40,106 bases of DNA from a virus. The stretch's first letter is position 1. Each line of letters begins with the position of its first letter. Of this stretch, positions 1 through 6,262 are shown one piece after another. The translations under genes were made by a program, and so were the position numbers. The DNA is taken from IMG/VR virus record IMGVR_UViG_3300037258_000108, positions 1-40,106 of that record. One strand, given 5' to 3'. The notes under the pieces were generated by a model that saw only the letters and a program-made list of their open reading frames with translations, searched no databases and had not been told where the DNA came from.

Positions 1-127
1 ATTAACGTGTATAAGCAGCTTTCTTGAGTCTGTCAATTCTATTATGATTGAATGTCAAGCTTTTTGCTAGCTGATTATAATCCGTTTCTGCTGCCGTTGT
101 ATGTACTATGATCTTGTCAATCAATGC
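1..127. repeat. Terminal direct repeat, left copy (circular closure)
   Basis: These 127 bases are identical to 39980-40106. The length equals a common maximum assembler k-mer, so this most likely marks a circular contig opened inside the 3' end of the large terminase gene rather than a biological terminal repeat. The unit genome is then about 39,979 bp. A P22-type headful packager has circularly permuted ends, which would give such a closed assembly. Confidence 0.93.
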
Positions 128-1543
128 GAATTTAATCGCATCCGAACAAGTATCTGCAATATCATCCCATCTATGTGTTTCATTGGCAGTGATTTTAGAC
201 ATATGATCTATACACATCTTCACATGTCGAGCGCCTGTAGTAAATGATAATCTACGTTCCGCTACATAAGGCTGTGCTTCTAGGAAGCGCTTGGTCTTGC
301 TACCTTGTTCTCGGGTTCTTGGAATGTCCCGTAGCTGAACCGCCCGTATATCATCAATCAAACTCAGCAATGTCCCGCCCGTGGACTTCTTCTCAATGGC
401 AATCAACTTCGGGGGTGATGGATGGCGCATACACTCTGCCCAAAAGTCTAGGAAAGTATCTTTCAAGTCCTTTGGTTCTATGCGAGTCTCCAGACAGTCA
501 AGCCAGTGAAGACCATATTCTCCAGTCTTCCTTCCGTAACTTTCTATCTCGTACACTCCCCAAAAGCTGAAGACCGTCGCGTCATTGTATGACTTGCTCG
601 TCTCGGCGGTATCAGCCGTGATGAAGCTGGCAATGATTTTTGGCTCTTCATCCAATAATACAAACCATTCTGGACGAAATACAGCTCCTCCTGCTGGGAT
701 GGGGTCTTGCTGGAATTGAGAGGCGAATACATAAGGGTCACGCTCCTGTTTAATCTTGAGCATCTCTAAGGGATGTGCTTCAGGGTACATCGCATTTCCT
801 GCTTCATCCAAGCTCTTGAGAATTACTCGTTGCCAGTGATATCCGTCCTTGCCTTCAATGAGGTAAGCGGCGAGATCGTCTTCATGCAAGCGCTGCCCGA
901 TGAATATGAATGGGACGTTAACGCCTCGGGCGCGCTGCTGTATCGTTTCTCTGTAATTTTCAATAACTGAGAGCCGAATCGTGTCGCTATGGACCTCGTC
1001 TGGTTTGTGAGCGTCATCGATAATGACAGCTCCTGAAAATCTATCGAGTCCTGGCAGTCCCGCATCTTGTCCAGTAATAGCTCCACCTGAACCAAAAGCT
1101 GCGACAGCTCCACCAGCAGTGGTTTGAAAGTACTCTCTTGCTTTGCTGTCATGTCTAATTTCCACGTCAAATAAGTATTTGTAATGAGGTAACTGGATGA
1201 TGCGCTTAATAGTCTCAGTATGCTTCGCAGCCAGCACCTTCGAGTATGAGATATAAAGAAACCTAGAGTCTGGATAAGTTGCCAGTGTCCACGCTACCCA
1301 GCAAGCAAGGAGTGTTGACTTCCCACTACCAGGTGCTACGTTAATCATCAGACGTTGGTCTGGTATCTCAAGACGAGCAGCCGATGAAAGTGCGCGACAC
1401 ACAGTAATGTGATGGGACTCACGCCCCATAGGATTGCTGACAATGAACTCACGCCCAGTTAATAGTGGATAAAAGAACTGGGTGAAGCGCAGCAAACTGC
1501 CACGCAATTCACTACTGAGCTTCTGTTTGTCTAAGTCAATCAT
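2..1543 (-). CDS. terL: Terminase large subunit (packaging ATPase/nuclease)
   Basis: This 513-aa protein is the motor that pumps phage DNA into the prohead and cuts the concatemer. Seen: a Walker A loop PGSGKST at about residues 71-77, a Walker B stretch VIIDDAH at about 173-179, and a C-terminal nuclease-like half starting near FITADTAE with further acidic residues. Length and motif order fit the Terminase_6 type large subunits. It starts at ATG 1543, overlapping the TGA of the 54-aa gene upstream as ATGA, and stops at the very edge of the window. Across the circular junction the next gene is the portal, the usual terL-portal order. The ATPase assignment is firm; the nuclease half is inferred from family architecture. 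Confidence 0.95.
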   Translation of the reverse strand: MIDLDKQKLSSELRGSLLRFTQFFYPLLTGREFIVSNPMGRESHHITVCRALSSAARLEIPDQRLMINVAPGSGKSTLLACWVAWTLATYPDSRFLYISYSKVLAAKHTETIKRIIQLPHYKYLFDVEIRHDSKAREYFQTTAGGAVAAFGSGGAITGQDAGLPGLDRFSGAVIIDDAHKPDEVHSDTIRLSVIENYRETIQQRARGVNVPFIFIGQRLHEDDLAAYLIEGKDGYHWQRVILKSLDEAGNAMYPEAHPLEMLKIKQERDPYVFASQFQQDPIPAGGAVFRPEWFVLLDEEPKIIASFITADTAETSKSYNDATVFSFWGVYEIESYGRKTGEYGLHWLDCLETRIEPKDLKDTFLDFWAECMRHPSPPKLIAIEKKSTGGTLLSLIDDIRAVQLRDIPRTREQGSKTKRFLEAQPYVAERRLSFTTGARHVKMCIDHMSKITANETHRWDDIADTCSDAIKFALIDKIIVHTTAAETDYNQLAKSLTFNHNRIDRLKKAAYTR

Positions 1544-1704
1544 AGCAAGAAATCATCCAGTGGTTCAGTGCTCGATATCACCGCTCGTTCAGTGATGGGA
1601 TCGTACAACTCCCATATCCCATCCTCTCGCTGTCTATGAATCAAATCCTTCTTGCGTTCAGGGTTCTCGCAAAAGTCAGCCCAATAATAATTAACTCGTT
1701 CCAT
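1540..1704 (-). CDS. Small hypothetical protein upstream of terL (54 aa)
   Basis: This ORF starts MERVNYYWADF and ends DDFLL. Its stop overlaps the terL start in an ATGA tetramer, and it fills the gap between the 49-aa membrane gene and terL exactly, which argues that it is real and translationally coupled to terL. It is charged, with no membrane segment and no motif I recognise. A packaging-accessory role is only suggested by position. Confidence 0.65.
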   Translation of the reverse strand: MERVNYYWADFCENPERKKDLIHRQREDGIWELYDPITERAVISSTEPLDDFLL

Positions 1705-1706
1705 AG

Positions 1707-1856
1707 TCACCAGAATTTAGCCACAAAGTGAACAATAATCCAGATGATTGCTATCTGGGGCAAGAATGTAATAACCATGATGGTTAATAGGGCGCTAAAC
1801 CCACCAACACCTTGAGCTATCGACCTAATCCATCTCTTCACTTCGTTCAAACTCAT
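1707..1856 (-). CDS. Small membrane protein (49 aa)
   Basis: Read directly: ATG at 1856 (MSLNEVKRWIRS) followed by a hydrophobic segment of about 30 residues (GGFSALLTIMVITFLPQ, then IAIIWIIVHFV) and a short KFW tail. One long or two tightly packed membrane helices with a basic N-terminus are predicted. A GGAG lies about 9 nt upstream of the ATG. It overlaps the end of the 76-aa gene and ends just before the 54-aa gene. Phage proteins of this size and topology can be holins or superinfection-exclusion proteins, but it is far from the endolysin, so I leave the function open. Confidence 0.6.
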   Translation of the reverse strand: MSLNEVKRWIRSIAQGVGGFSALLTIMVITFLPQIAIIWIIVHFVAKFW

Positions 1857-2055
1857 TCAAGTCTTCTCCATGCTTTAAGATGTTTCGCAATACATCAAGG
1901 ATGTTGTTGTAACCATCAATCTCACCTTTCCACCTGGCTATTTGGAAGCGGCTACATTCCTCCATGCGGTCTAACAACATGTCAGCAGCGTCTTGCTTCT
2001 CTTGCCAAATATATGCGCGTAACTCTTCAAATGTTCTAATGCTATTACCGTACAT
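1825..2055 (-). CDS. Hypothetical protein (76 aa), helical
   Basis: The chosen ATG at 2055 overlaps the TGA of the upstream gene as TGATG, with a GAGGAGGAT Shine-Dalgarno stretch before it; a TTG one codon earlier is less likely. The protein (MYGNSIRTFEELRAYIW...) is rich in E, R and L and is probably helical, with a short coiled coil. No known domain is recognised. It lies in the late leftward unit between the tRNA cluster and terL. Confidence 0.7.
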   Translation of the reverse strand: MYGNSIRTFEELRAYIWQEKQDAADMLLDRMEECSRFQIARWKGEIDGYNNILDVLRNILKHGEDLNEFERSEEMD

Positions 2056-2240
2056 CAATAATCCTCCTCATACGGGTTATAAGGATTCCAGTTCTTGAGT
2101 CTATCACGTAATTCATTAGGAAGTTTATTGATGGCATCATCGTGGGCTTGTCTGATGAGGCGTCTTGTATTCGCTTTGCCCATCTTGATTTGGGCATCTT
2201 GTTTCTTGCGTTCTTCTGTGACTAATTCTTCTTCATCCAT
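2055..2240 (-). CDS. Hypothetical protein (61 aa), charged
   Basis: The longer reading frame back to 2279 would run into tRNA-Asn, so the ATG at 2240 (MDEEELVTEERKKQ) is preferred; an AGGTG lies about 5 nt before it. The product is highly charged, with an acidic N-terminus and an NPYNPYEEDY C-terminus, and no domain that I recognise. It is the first protein gene after the tRNAs and is coupled by TGATG to the next gene. Confidence 0.65.
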   Translation of the reverse strand: MDEEELVTEERKKQDAQIKMGKANTRRLIRQAHDDAINKLPNELRDRLKNWNPYNPYEEDY

Positions 2241-2268
2241 TGAAGCACCTACTTTGTTTCGTCCTATT

Positions 2269-2343
2269 TGGCTCCCCAAGATGGGATCGAACCACCGACC
2301 AACAGATTAACAGTCTGCTGCTCTACCGCTGAGCTATTGGGGA
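2269..2343 (-). tRNA. tRNA-Asn (GTT)
   Basis: On the minus strand a full cloverleaf can be drawn: acceptor TCCCCAA paired with TTGGGGA, D-arm GCTC...GAGC, anticodon stem GCAGA/TCTGT with loop CTGTTAA (anticodon GTT), and a T-arm with TTCGATC. The 3' CCA is encoded (2269-2271). It is the last of three tandem tRNA genes in the late leftward transcript. Confidence 0.95.
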
Positions 2344-2351
2344 ATATTAAG

Positions 2352-2429
2352 TGGTCAGGGCGGAAGGATTTGAACCTTCGACCTCTGGTTTCCAAAACCA
2401 GCACGCTAACCAGACTGCGCTACGCCCTG
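2352..2429 (-). tRNA. tRNA-Pro (TGG)
   Basis: On the minus strand, acceptor CAGGGCG pairs with CGCCCTG and the discriminator A is followed by an encoded CCA (2352-2354). The anticodon stem CTGGT/ACCAG encloses TTTGGAA, giving anticodon TGG. The T-arm contains TTCAAAT. It lies 8 nt from tRNA-Asn and 5 nt from tRNA-Gln. Confidence 0.95.
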
Positions 2430-2434
2430 TTATA

Positions 2435-2510
2435 TGGCAGGGGCTACACGATTCGAACGTGTGACAACCAGGATCAAAACCTGATGCTCTACCAACTGAG
2501 CTAAGCCCCA
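2435..2510 (-). tRNA. tRNA-Gln (TTG)
   Basis: On the minus strand the anticodon arm TCAGG/CCTGG encloses TTTTGAT, giving anticodon TTG. The D-arm GCTCAGTTGGTAGAGC and T-loop TTCGAAT are standard, and CCA is encoded (2435-2437) after discriminator G, the base expected for tRNA-Gln. The first acceptor pair is a T-T mismatch; glutamine tRNAs normally have a weak 1-72 pair, so this may be tolerated. Confidence 0.93.
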
Positions 2511-2516
2511 ATAAAA

Positions 2517-2738
2517 CTATTTCGGGGGCTGCGGCTGCTGGTCATCGGGAAGGACAATATCAATAAGTCCATTAAGTATCTGCACATCTTGCACAACCTT
2601 ATCAAGATTGCGGGCTACATTGTTGAATGTTGCAGACACGCTTGGATGGTCTGTAGCTACAGCATGACAAGCACCATCAATGTACATAACGATGTGTTGT
2701 AAGTTAGCTAGCATCTCTTTACTGAATTTTAATTCCAT
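2517..2738 (-). CDS. Hypothetical protein (73 aa)
   Basis: Starts at ATG 2738, just after the small-terminase stop, with AAGGGA about 8 nt upstream. The predicted helical protein (MELKFSKEMLANLQHIV...) ends in a proline/glutamine tail, DDQQPQPPK. No domain is recognised. Its place between terS and the tRNA cluster suggests a minor packaging or host-interaction role, but nothing in the sequence defines it. Confidence 0.7.
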   Translation of the reverse strand: MELKFSKEMLANLQHIVMYIDGACHAVATDHPSVSATFNNVARNLDKVVQDVQILNGLIDIVLPDDQQPQPPK

Positions 2739-2739
2739 C

Positions 2740-3219
2740 TTAATATTCCCTTAAGTTTTCTTTATCTAGTCTGTCTTTCACTTCTTGTAATTCTTGCTTC
2801 ACTCTTTCATTATCCGCTTGCAAGTCATCAAATTTCTTGTCACCGTATATCCTAGGAGCTAGACGCGAAGCTGTCCACTTCCTGCCGTTTGCAATGGCAA
2901 CAGCTCGCGCAACCGCTCCCGTATCGATTCGTTCATTGCCTTTATCATCGTAATAAACGTGACGTTCTTGCAACACTTCATCAATCGATTCAGCCAATAA
3001 CTCAGACTGGAAGCGCTTTGACTCTAAATACTTTGAGGAAAACTCTGGATATTTGAAGCGCCACTGAAGGATTGTGTCCACGTGTGGCATGTCATCATAC
3101 ATCTCGCAAAGCTTCGTTGTTCCCTCAATGTGAGTGGCTACACGTTCGCATATCAATGCGGCTAATTCTTCACTATAAATTGTCGGTCGTCCACCAGGAT
3201 GTTTCTCTTTCGTGGCCAT
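2740..3219 (-). CDS. terS: Terminase small subunit
   Basis: A 159-aa protein expected to recognise the packaging start and recruit TerL. Seen: N-terminal GGRPTIYSEELAALI, the usual opening of many helix-turn-helix small terminases, then a DNA-binding-like helical region (VDTILQWRFKYPEF), a basic stretch (GRKWTASRLAPRIYGDKK), and a C-terminal coiled coil (ERVKQELQEVKDRLD). The ATG at 3219 follows GAGGT; the TTG at 3231 is a poorer start. It opens the packaging part of the late leftward unit, and the pac site may lie within or near it, as in P22. Confidence 0.85.
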   Translation of the reverse strand: MATKEKHPGGRPTIYSEELAALICERVATHIEGTTKLCEMYDDMPHVDTILQWRFKYPEFSSKYLESKRFQSELLAESIDEVLQERHVYYDDKGNERIDTGAVARAVAIANGRKWTASRLAPRIYGDKKFDDLQADNERVKQELQEVKDRLDKENLREY

Positions 3220-3227
3220 TTTAGACC

Positions 3228-3476
3228 TCAAGCTATCTTATCAAATTCGGATTCAAATACTTTCACAGCTTCTTCACGAGTGCATTCGCTCGCTGACATA
3301 ATATTCTCAATGGCTTCTTTGTAAGCCTTGGAACGTCTGTTTATCTTCGCAGGTTCAGGCTCTTTAGCAACTGGCTCTTTATCTTCCCACGCTTGCCCAT
3401 CGTTGCAATCACAATCACGATACACCATCCCGTTACCCATGATTGTTCCAGAACCTTGGCACTTAAGACATCTCAT
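3228..3476 (-). CDS. Small zinc-finger-like protein (82 aa)
   Basis: The N-terminus carries CLKCQGSG and, after about a dozen residues, CDC, resembling one DnaJ-type zinc-binding repeat (CxxCxGxG). A lysine/glutamate-rich linker and a helical C-terminal segment follow. Its end abuts terS. The zinc site is inferred from cysteine spacing; the biological role is unknown. Confidence 0.7.
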   Translation of the reverse strand: MRCLKCQGSGTIMGNGMVYRDCDCNDGQAWEDKEPVAKEPEPAKINRRSKAYKEAIENIMSASECTREEAVKVFESEFDKIA

Positions 3477-3573
3477 ACTTATCCTTTAACTCGTTAATGA
3501 ATTCCCTTATTTTCGCTAAGTATGCCTTCACAGCGTTCATGTCGTCAACGTTCACCCTTTCCCTGTGTTCCAT
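3463..3573 (-). CDS. Possible first gene of the late leftward unit (36 aa)
   Basis: The frame is open back to a TTG at 3654, but that codon would lie upstream of the start point predicted from the -10 at 3662-3657 and has no ribosome-binding site. ATG 3573 (MEHRERVNVDD) is preceded by GGGGAT about 6 nt upstream and is chosen here. The product is a short helical, charged peptide ending KDKYEMS. It overlaps the next gene slightly. No function is recognised. Confidence 0.5.
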   Translation of the reverse strand: MEHRERVNVDDMNAVKAYLAKIREFINELKDKYEMS

Positions 3574-3656
3574 AGTTATCCCCAAAATCTGTGAATAAGT
3601 CTGTGTAAAAGCATCAATAGCCCTTATGTTATCTGGTTTATCGACTGTGTACAATA

Positions 3657-3662
3657 TTTATA
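3657..3662 (-). promoter_or_regulatory. Candidate leftward late promoter -10 (TATAAA)
   Basis: On the minus strand TATAAA reads 3662 to 3657, with a weak -35 (ATACCA, 3 of 6) 17 nt upstream. It would start a transcript near 3650 through terS, the tRNAs, terL and, across the circle, portal and the other late genes. The weak -35 would fit a promoter that needs activation. It overlaps the outer 21-bp operator at 3661-3681. Confidence 0.4.
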
Positions 3663-3703
3663 TGCTAAAGTGTTTGACATGGTATGCTAAATCACTTATC
3701 ATA
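3661..3703. promoter_or_regulatory. Two tandem copies of the 21-bp operator
   Basis: Copy 1 (3661-3681) is TATGCTAA, 5 nt, TTGACATG: perfect left half, degenerate right half overlapping the -35. Copy 2 (3683-3703) is TATGCTAA, 5 nt, TTATCATA: 15 of 16 half-site bases match the consensus TATGCTAA-N5-TTAGCATA. The copies are 22 bp apart, two helical turns, so bound proteins would lie on one DNA face. They cover the -35 to -10 of the rightward promoter. Confidence 0.7.
3674..3702 (+). promoter_or_regulatory. Strong sigma70-type rightward promoter
   Basis: TTGACA (3674-3679), a 17-nt spacer and TATCAT (3697-3702): consensus -35 and 5 of 6 at -10. It faces the run of small genes from 3734 to 5623, including csrA. 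The spacer and -10 are covered by the second operator, so it should be repressible. Confidence 0.8.
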
Positions 3704-3733
3704 CTTTCATCGAGTTAATAAATGGAGTTCAAA

Positions 3734-3946
3734 ATGAAAGAATTAACACTGTATGACATCATGGGTAGCGATCACTATGTAGTGGCTGATGTTGAAAAGG
3801 ATGGTCAGATAAGAACGATGGTCATTGATGAGAATGATGACGTGGTTTACAACGAAAGTAGCCATAAATTTGCGTGGGAATCGTTGGTATCGTTCGCTAG
3901 AATGGTTATCAGTCAGGACGAGCAAATACAGAAGGAGTTATTTTAA
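3734..3946 (+). CDS. Hypothetical protein (70 aa), first gene of the csrA unit
   Basis: ATG 3734 is preferred to the in-frame ATG at 3722 because TGGAG lies 7 nt upstream of it. The product starts MKELTLYDIMGSDHYVV and is acidic (VIDENDDVVYNE), probably a small alpha/beta fold. It is the first gene after the strong operator-controlled promoter, so it should be expressed early and highly, as is typical of host-takeover peptides. No family is recognised. Confidence 0.7.
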   Translation: MKELTLYDIMGSDHYVVADVEKDGQIRTMVIDENDDVVYNESSHKFAWESLVSFARMVISQDEQIQKELF

Positions 3947-4257
3947 TGACTTGCGATTGTTGTTACTGCAAAACAAAAAATACCTCAGATAATCCTGAGT
4001 ATATCAGGGGTATTAAATTTGCATCTCAATGGGTTGAAGACGAATGGGATAGATTGAAAGAAGGCGTCGACCGTTGGAGAAAGCAGCAAAAGGAAGGCAA
4101 AATAACAGATAGGATTTACAGAAGCCGAGTAGAGCATTTAGAGAATCAAATGAGATTTTTAGGTGAATGGCATGACGTTTTAGCAAAAGAAGGCAATAAA
4201 TCACTAAATCTCATAAAGGACATCGACCATAAAGAATATTTATATGGAGAATACTGA
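3946..4257 (+). CDS. Hypothetical cysteine-rich small protein (103 aa)
   Basis: Overlaps the previous stop by one base (TAATG). The N-terminus MTCDCCYCKTK has four cysteines in nine residues, a possible metal site. The rest is charged and helical (WVEDEWDRLKEGVDRWRKQQK), probably a coiled coil. No known domain. After it, 4258-4314 holds only two very short frames before the next clear ribosome-binding site. Confidence 0.7.
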   Translation: MTCDCCYCKTKNTSDNPEYIRGIKFASQWVEDEWDRLKEGVDRWRKQQKEGKITDRIYRSRVEHLENQMRFLGEWHDVLAKEGNKSLNLIKDIDHKEYLYGEY

Positions 4258-4314
4258 TGGCAGTAATGGAGAAGTTAAAGAATCATGAATAATTTAACGA
4301 AGGAGGAAAAATAG

Positions 4315-4626
4315 ATGGAAGAATGTGTCAGATGCAAAGAAGTCGATGAAGATAGACGAACCCTTTGGATGAGTTGCTTCTATGCGATGGATGAATTAAA
4401 TGTGCCATTCGAGAAAGAAATAATTAACGACCCACGAATGCAAGCGTTCACCCTCCGAGTCTGTAAAGATTGCAGGTCTAGTTGGATGAAAGCCATTCAA
4501 GACTGGTTTAACGGGGTACAACCCATACCTCCTTCTTGTGGCTCAGGTATTTTCATCCGAGAATATGGTTCAGTGAAAGAAGTTACCAGGGAAGAATTTG
4601 ACAAATTACGGTGCTCAAATGAGTAA
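4315..4626 (+). CDS. Hypothetical zinc-binding-type protein (103 aa)
   Basis: AAGGAGG lies 9 nt upstream. Two CxxC pairs (CVRC near residue 4 and CKDC near residue 51) flank a helical segment (MSCFYAMDELNVPF), which suggests one zinc ribbon assembled from both ends. It resembles small phage proteins of unknown role that I have seen annotated only as hypothetical. It overlaps the next gene by 8 nt. Confidence 0.72.
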   Translation: MEECVRCKEVDEDRRTLWMSCFYAMDELNVPFEKEIINDPRMQAFTLRVCKDCRSSWMKAIQDWFNGVQPIPPSCGSGIFIREYGSVKEVTREEFDKLRCSNE

Positions 4627-4879
4627 CGAAGAAGTGAAAGCTGCGGCTATACGTCAATCGATGGACACAATAGACATGTATCGTGGGTTAATGGATGCCC
4701 TAGAGAAAGATTTAAACAATGCTGAAGATGAAGCCATTCAACAAGCAGCAGCATTAGCGATAAGAACATTCCATTTATTCATCACTCAACAAGAGGGGTA
4801 TAATTCATGGAATCAGGCTCTTCGTAATCTCGTTACAAAAGAGCTAATGAGTTGTCATAACATAACGGAAGTTCACTAA
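4619..4879 (+). CDS. Hypothetical helical protein (86 aa)
   Basis: The ATG at 4619 overlaps the upstream stop and is preferred to the TTG at 4598. The product (MSNEEVKAAAIRQSMDTIDMYRG...) is almost entirely helical and alanine/glutamine rich, with no membrane segment and no motif. It is probably translationally coupled to the zinc protein before it. Confidence 0.68.
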   Translation: MSNEEVKAAAIRQSMDTIDMYRGLMDALEKDLNNAEDEAIQQAAALAIRTFHLFITQQEGYNSWNQALRNLVTKELMSCHNITEVH

Positions 4880-4889
4880 GGGGAAATCT

Positions 4890-5156
4890 ATGATCACGAT
4901 GTATAAATATCAATTCGAGTTTGCTAAAGAAGTTACCATCGAAATGCCAGACGGTCCAACAATGCTAAGTGTTCAGTTACAAAATGGCGTTCCTTCTATG
5001 TGGGCAATGGTCAATACAGACAATGCGCCAAAGTCATATAAACTTGCATGCTATTGGACTGGTGAAGAAATTACGAATGCCGATCAACTACGGTTCATAG
5101 GTACTGTCCAGGCAGCTGACAATCTAGTATGGCATATCTTTGAACAATACATTTAG
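4890..5156 (+). CDS. Conserved phage protein, DUF7352-like (88 aa)
   Basis: AGGGG lies 7 nt before the ATG. The pattern MYKYQFEF...IEMPDGPTMLSVQLQNGVPSMWAMVNTD...RFIGTVQ...VWHIFE matches, from memory, a widespread small phage family annotated DUF7352. The family is common in tailed phages of Gram-negative bacteria; its function is unknown. The family number needs a profile search; the likeness of the conserved MPxGxxxLSVQxQNG core is clear. Confidence 0.75.
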   Translation: MITMYKYQFEFAKEVTIEMPDGPTMLSVQLQNGVPSMWAMVNTDNAPKSYKLACYWTGEEITNADQLRFIGTVQAADNLVWHIFEQYI

Positions 5157-5162
5157 GGGCTA

Positions 5163-5273
5163 ATGATGGAACGTAAAGAATTTATAAAGGAATTGATAAG
5201 AAGCGCTTGTGGCATGGCGTGTATAGCAGGAATCCTATACATGATGTTTGCTATAGATTACATGCTACACTAA
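5163..5273 (+). CDS. Very small single-span membrane protein (36 aa)
   Basis: Starts ATGATG after an AGGGG site. The product is MMERKEFIKELIRSACG followed by a hydrophobic span (MACIAGILYMMFAIDYML). A basic N-terminus and one helix predict insertion in the inner membrane. It fits the 5157-5304 gap exactly between the DUF7352-like gene and csrA. Function unknown; a small regulator or toxin-like peptide is possible but not supported. Confidence 0.6.
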   Translation: MMERKEFIKELIRSACGMACIAGILYMMFAIDYMLH

Positions 5274-5304
5274 TTTAACGACACTTTAAAAAAGGAATTC
5301 AATC

Positions 5305-5499
5305 ATGCTGATTCTGTCACGCAGACCAGGCGAGTCCATTATTATCAACAACAACATCAAGATTACATTTCTTGGTAATCAGCGCTTTAATCAAGGTCGA
5401 CTAGGGATTGAAGCGCCCTCTGACATCTCCATCCACAGAGAAGAAATCCAAGAGAAAATAAATAGAGCAAAAGAGGAAGGCATCCATGAACACGACTGA
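5305..5499 (+). CDS. csrA: CsrA-family translational regulator
   Basis: A 64-aa protein of full CsrA/RsmA length. It begins MLILSRRPGESI, keeps the central RLGIEAP and the SIHREEI segment with Arg45, equivalent to the RNA-contacting Arg44 of E. coli CsrA, and L4 and R6 in the first strand. CsrA dimers bind GGA motifs in mRNA leaders and usually block ribosome access. A one-residue insertion (NQRFNQGR) lies in the beta3-beta4 region. AAGGA lies upstream of the ATG. Its unit is driven by the strong operator-controlled promoter, so it is probably made early and acts on host or phage mRNAs. Family assignment is secure; the targets are unknown. Confidence 0.93.
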   Translation: MLILSRRPGESIIINNNIKITFLGNQRFNQGRLGIEAPSDISIHREEIQEKINRAKEEGIHEHD

Positions 5500-5623
5500 A
5501 GAAAAGCAGAAAGTATTCATGTATGCGAAATGCTGCTGTCAAACGCCGTTTATCGTAAAGCTCGCAGCATTCATATACGTCATGGAGTTCTTTTCAAAAT
5601 CACTCCATCACCTCTTTTCATGA
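5486..5623 (+). CDS. Small cysteine-rich hydrophobic protein overlapping csrA (45 aa)
   Basis: ATG 5486 lies inside csrA (14-nt overlap, other frame) with AGGAAGG 6 nt upstream, inside the csrA coding sequence. The product is MNTTEEKQKVFMYAK, then CCCQ, then a hydrophobic run (PFIVKLAAFIYVMEFF). It is probably translationally coupled to csrA. The hydrophobic run is short for a membrane span. Function unknown. Confidence 0.55.
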   Translation: MNTTEEKQKVFMYAKCCCQTPFIVKLAAFIYVMEFFSKSLHHLFS

Positions 5624-5629
5624 GCGCCT

Positions 5630-5772
5630 GTTTGTATCTATTCGACTCCACGATCGATACAAACTTGTGTAGTAAGTTGCGTCCCCAGTAATTTGGCTGG
5701 GGATGCCGTATTCTTGATTCGCGATTCGCGAACAGCGAACAAGTACAAATCAAGTATAAAACAAGTATAAAT
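5630..5772. other. Structured intergenic block: two hairpins, a palindrome and three 11-bp repeats
   Basis: Between the ends of two convergent units lie, in order: an inverted repeat GTTTGTATC/GATACAAAC (5630-5664); a strong hairpin of about 10 bp with core TCCCCAG/CTGGGGA (5679-5706); a perfect 15-bp palindrome TTCGCGATTCGCGAA (5718-5732); and three tandem 11-bp repeats CAAGTAYAAAW (5740-5772). No T-run follows either hairpin, so simple intrinsic termination is not obvious. Confidence 0.75.
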
Positions 5773-5777
5773 TATAC

Positions 5778-6056
5778 CTATTCACCAGGATAGATAGACG
5801 GATTCTCATACTGGTTAATAAGGTCAGCGCAGTACGCATATCCTGCCACATCCACCATTGAGTCCCGCTTGTAGTTATTCATGTTTCTAACCACTTTCAG
5901 CAATATCATGAGATGCGCTACATCACTTGGCTTTATATCAACGCCTAAGTAAGCACCCCATAGCTGACCAATCTTCGTAAAGCAAGCATGTTTATCGCCA
6001 TACTCTTGTTGCCTTGGTCCATCCACTGTTTTCTGCGCATCTTCCAAAATATTCAT
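5778..6056 (-). CDS. DUF6378-like phage protein (92 aa)
   Basis: The pattern RQQEYGDKHACFTKIGQLWGAYLGV, followed by IKPSDVAHLMILLKVVRN and RDSMVDVAGYAYCADLI, is that of a common small phage family that I recall as DUF6378 (function unknown, all-helical). It resembles MazG-like helical nucleotide hydrolases in its E...D...D layout, but I cannot claim activity. It is the last gene of the leftward early unit and overlaps the gene upstream by ATGA. Confidence 0.8.
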   Translation of the reverse strand: MNILEDAQKTVDGPRQQEYGDKHACFTKIGQLWGAYLGVDIKPSDVAHLMILLKVVRNMNNYKRDSMVDVAGYAYCADLINQYENPSIYPGE

Positions 6057-6262
6057 TTATTCCCAACCATATCTTCACAACCACCTTCTTTCCACAGTTT
6101 AACGTGCAAATCAAGCGATTCTAGGGGCACATCTCCGTTCATCATATCTACCTTATCCTCTGGAGACAAAAGTCGCGTAGAAATCAAATTTGGGCTTACC
6201 CCGTATTTGATACCCAATTTAAACAAAATCGACTTACATTCTTTCTCAGTCAACTTACTCAT
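6053..6262 (-). CDS. Hypothetical protein after the replication initiator (69 aa)
   Basis: The product begins MSKLTEKECKSILFKLGIKYG and has no recognised motif. It overlaps the initiator gene by 8 nt and the next gene by ATGA, so it is translationally coupled on both sides. In lambda the gene after O encodes the helicase loader P. This protein is far too short to be P-like, so a replication role is positional guesswork. Confidence 0.7.
   Translation of the reverse strand: MSKLTEKECKSILFKLGIKYGVSPNLISTRLLSPEDKVDMMNGDVPLESLDLHVKLWKEGGCEDMVGNK

Noticed and set aside
1-127. Biological terminal redundancy (T7-like direct terminal repeats)
   Set aside because: Length equals a common k-mer and the repeat lies inside terL; P22-type phages package by headful with permuted ends.
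823-1170. Alternative minus-strand frame inside terL
   Set aside because: Lies fully inside the terminase gene, which has clear ATPase motifs in the other frame.
2268-2504. A 78-aa plus-strand frame across 2268-2504
   Set aside because: It is the antisense translation of the three tRNA genes; typical tRNA-shadow peptide (MAPQDGIEPPTN...).
4258-4314. Two micro-frames of 9-11 codons before the gene at 4315
   Set aside because: Too short to support, no conserved feature; treated as leader DNA holding the AAGGAGG site.
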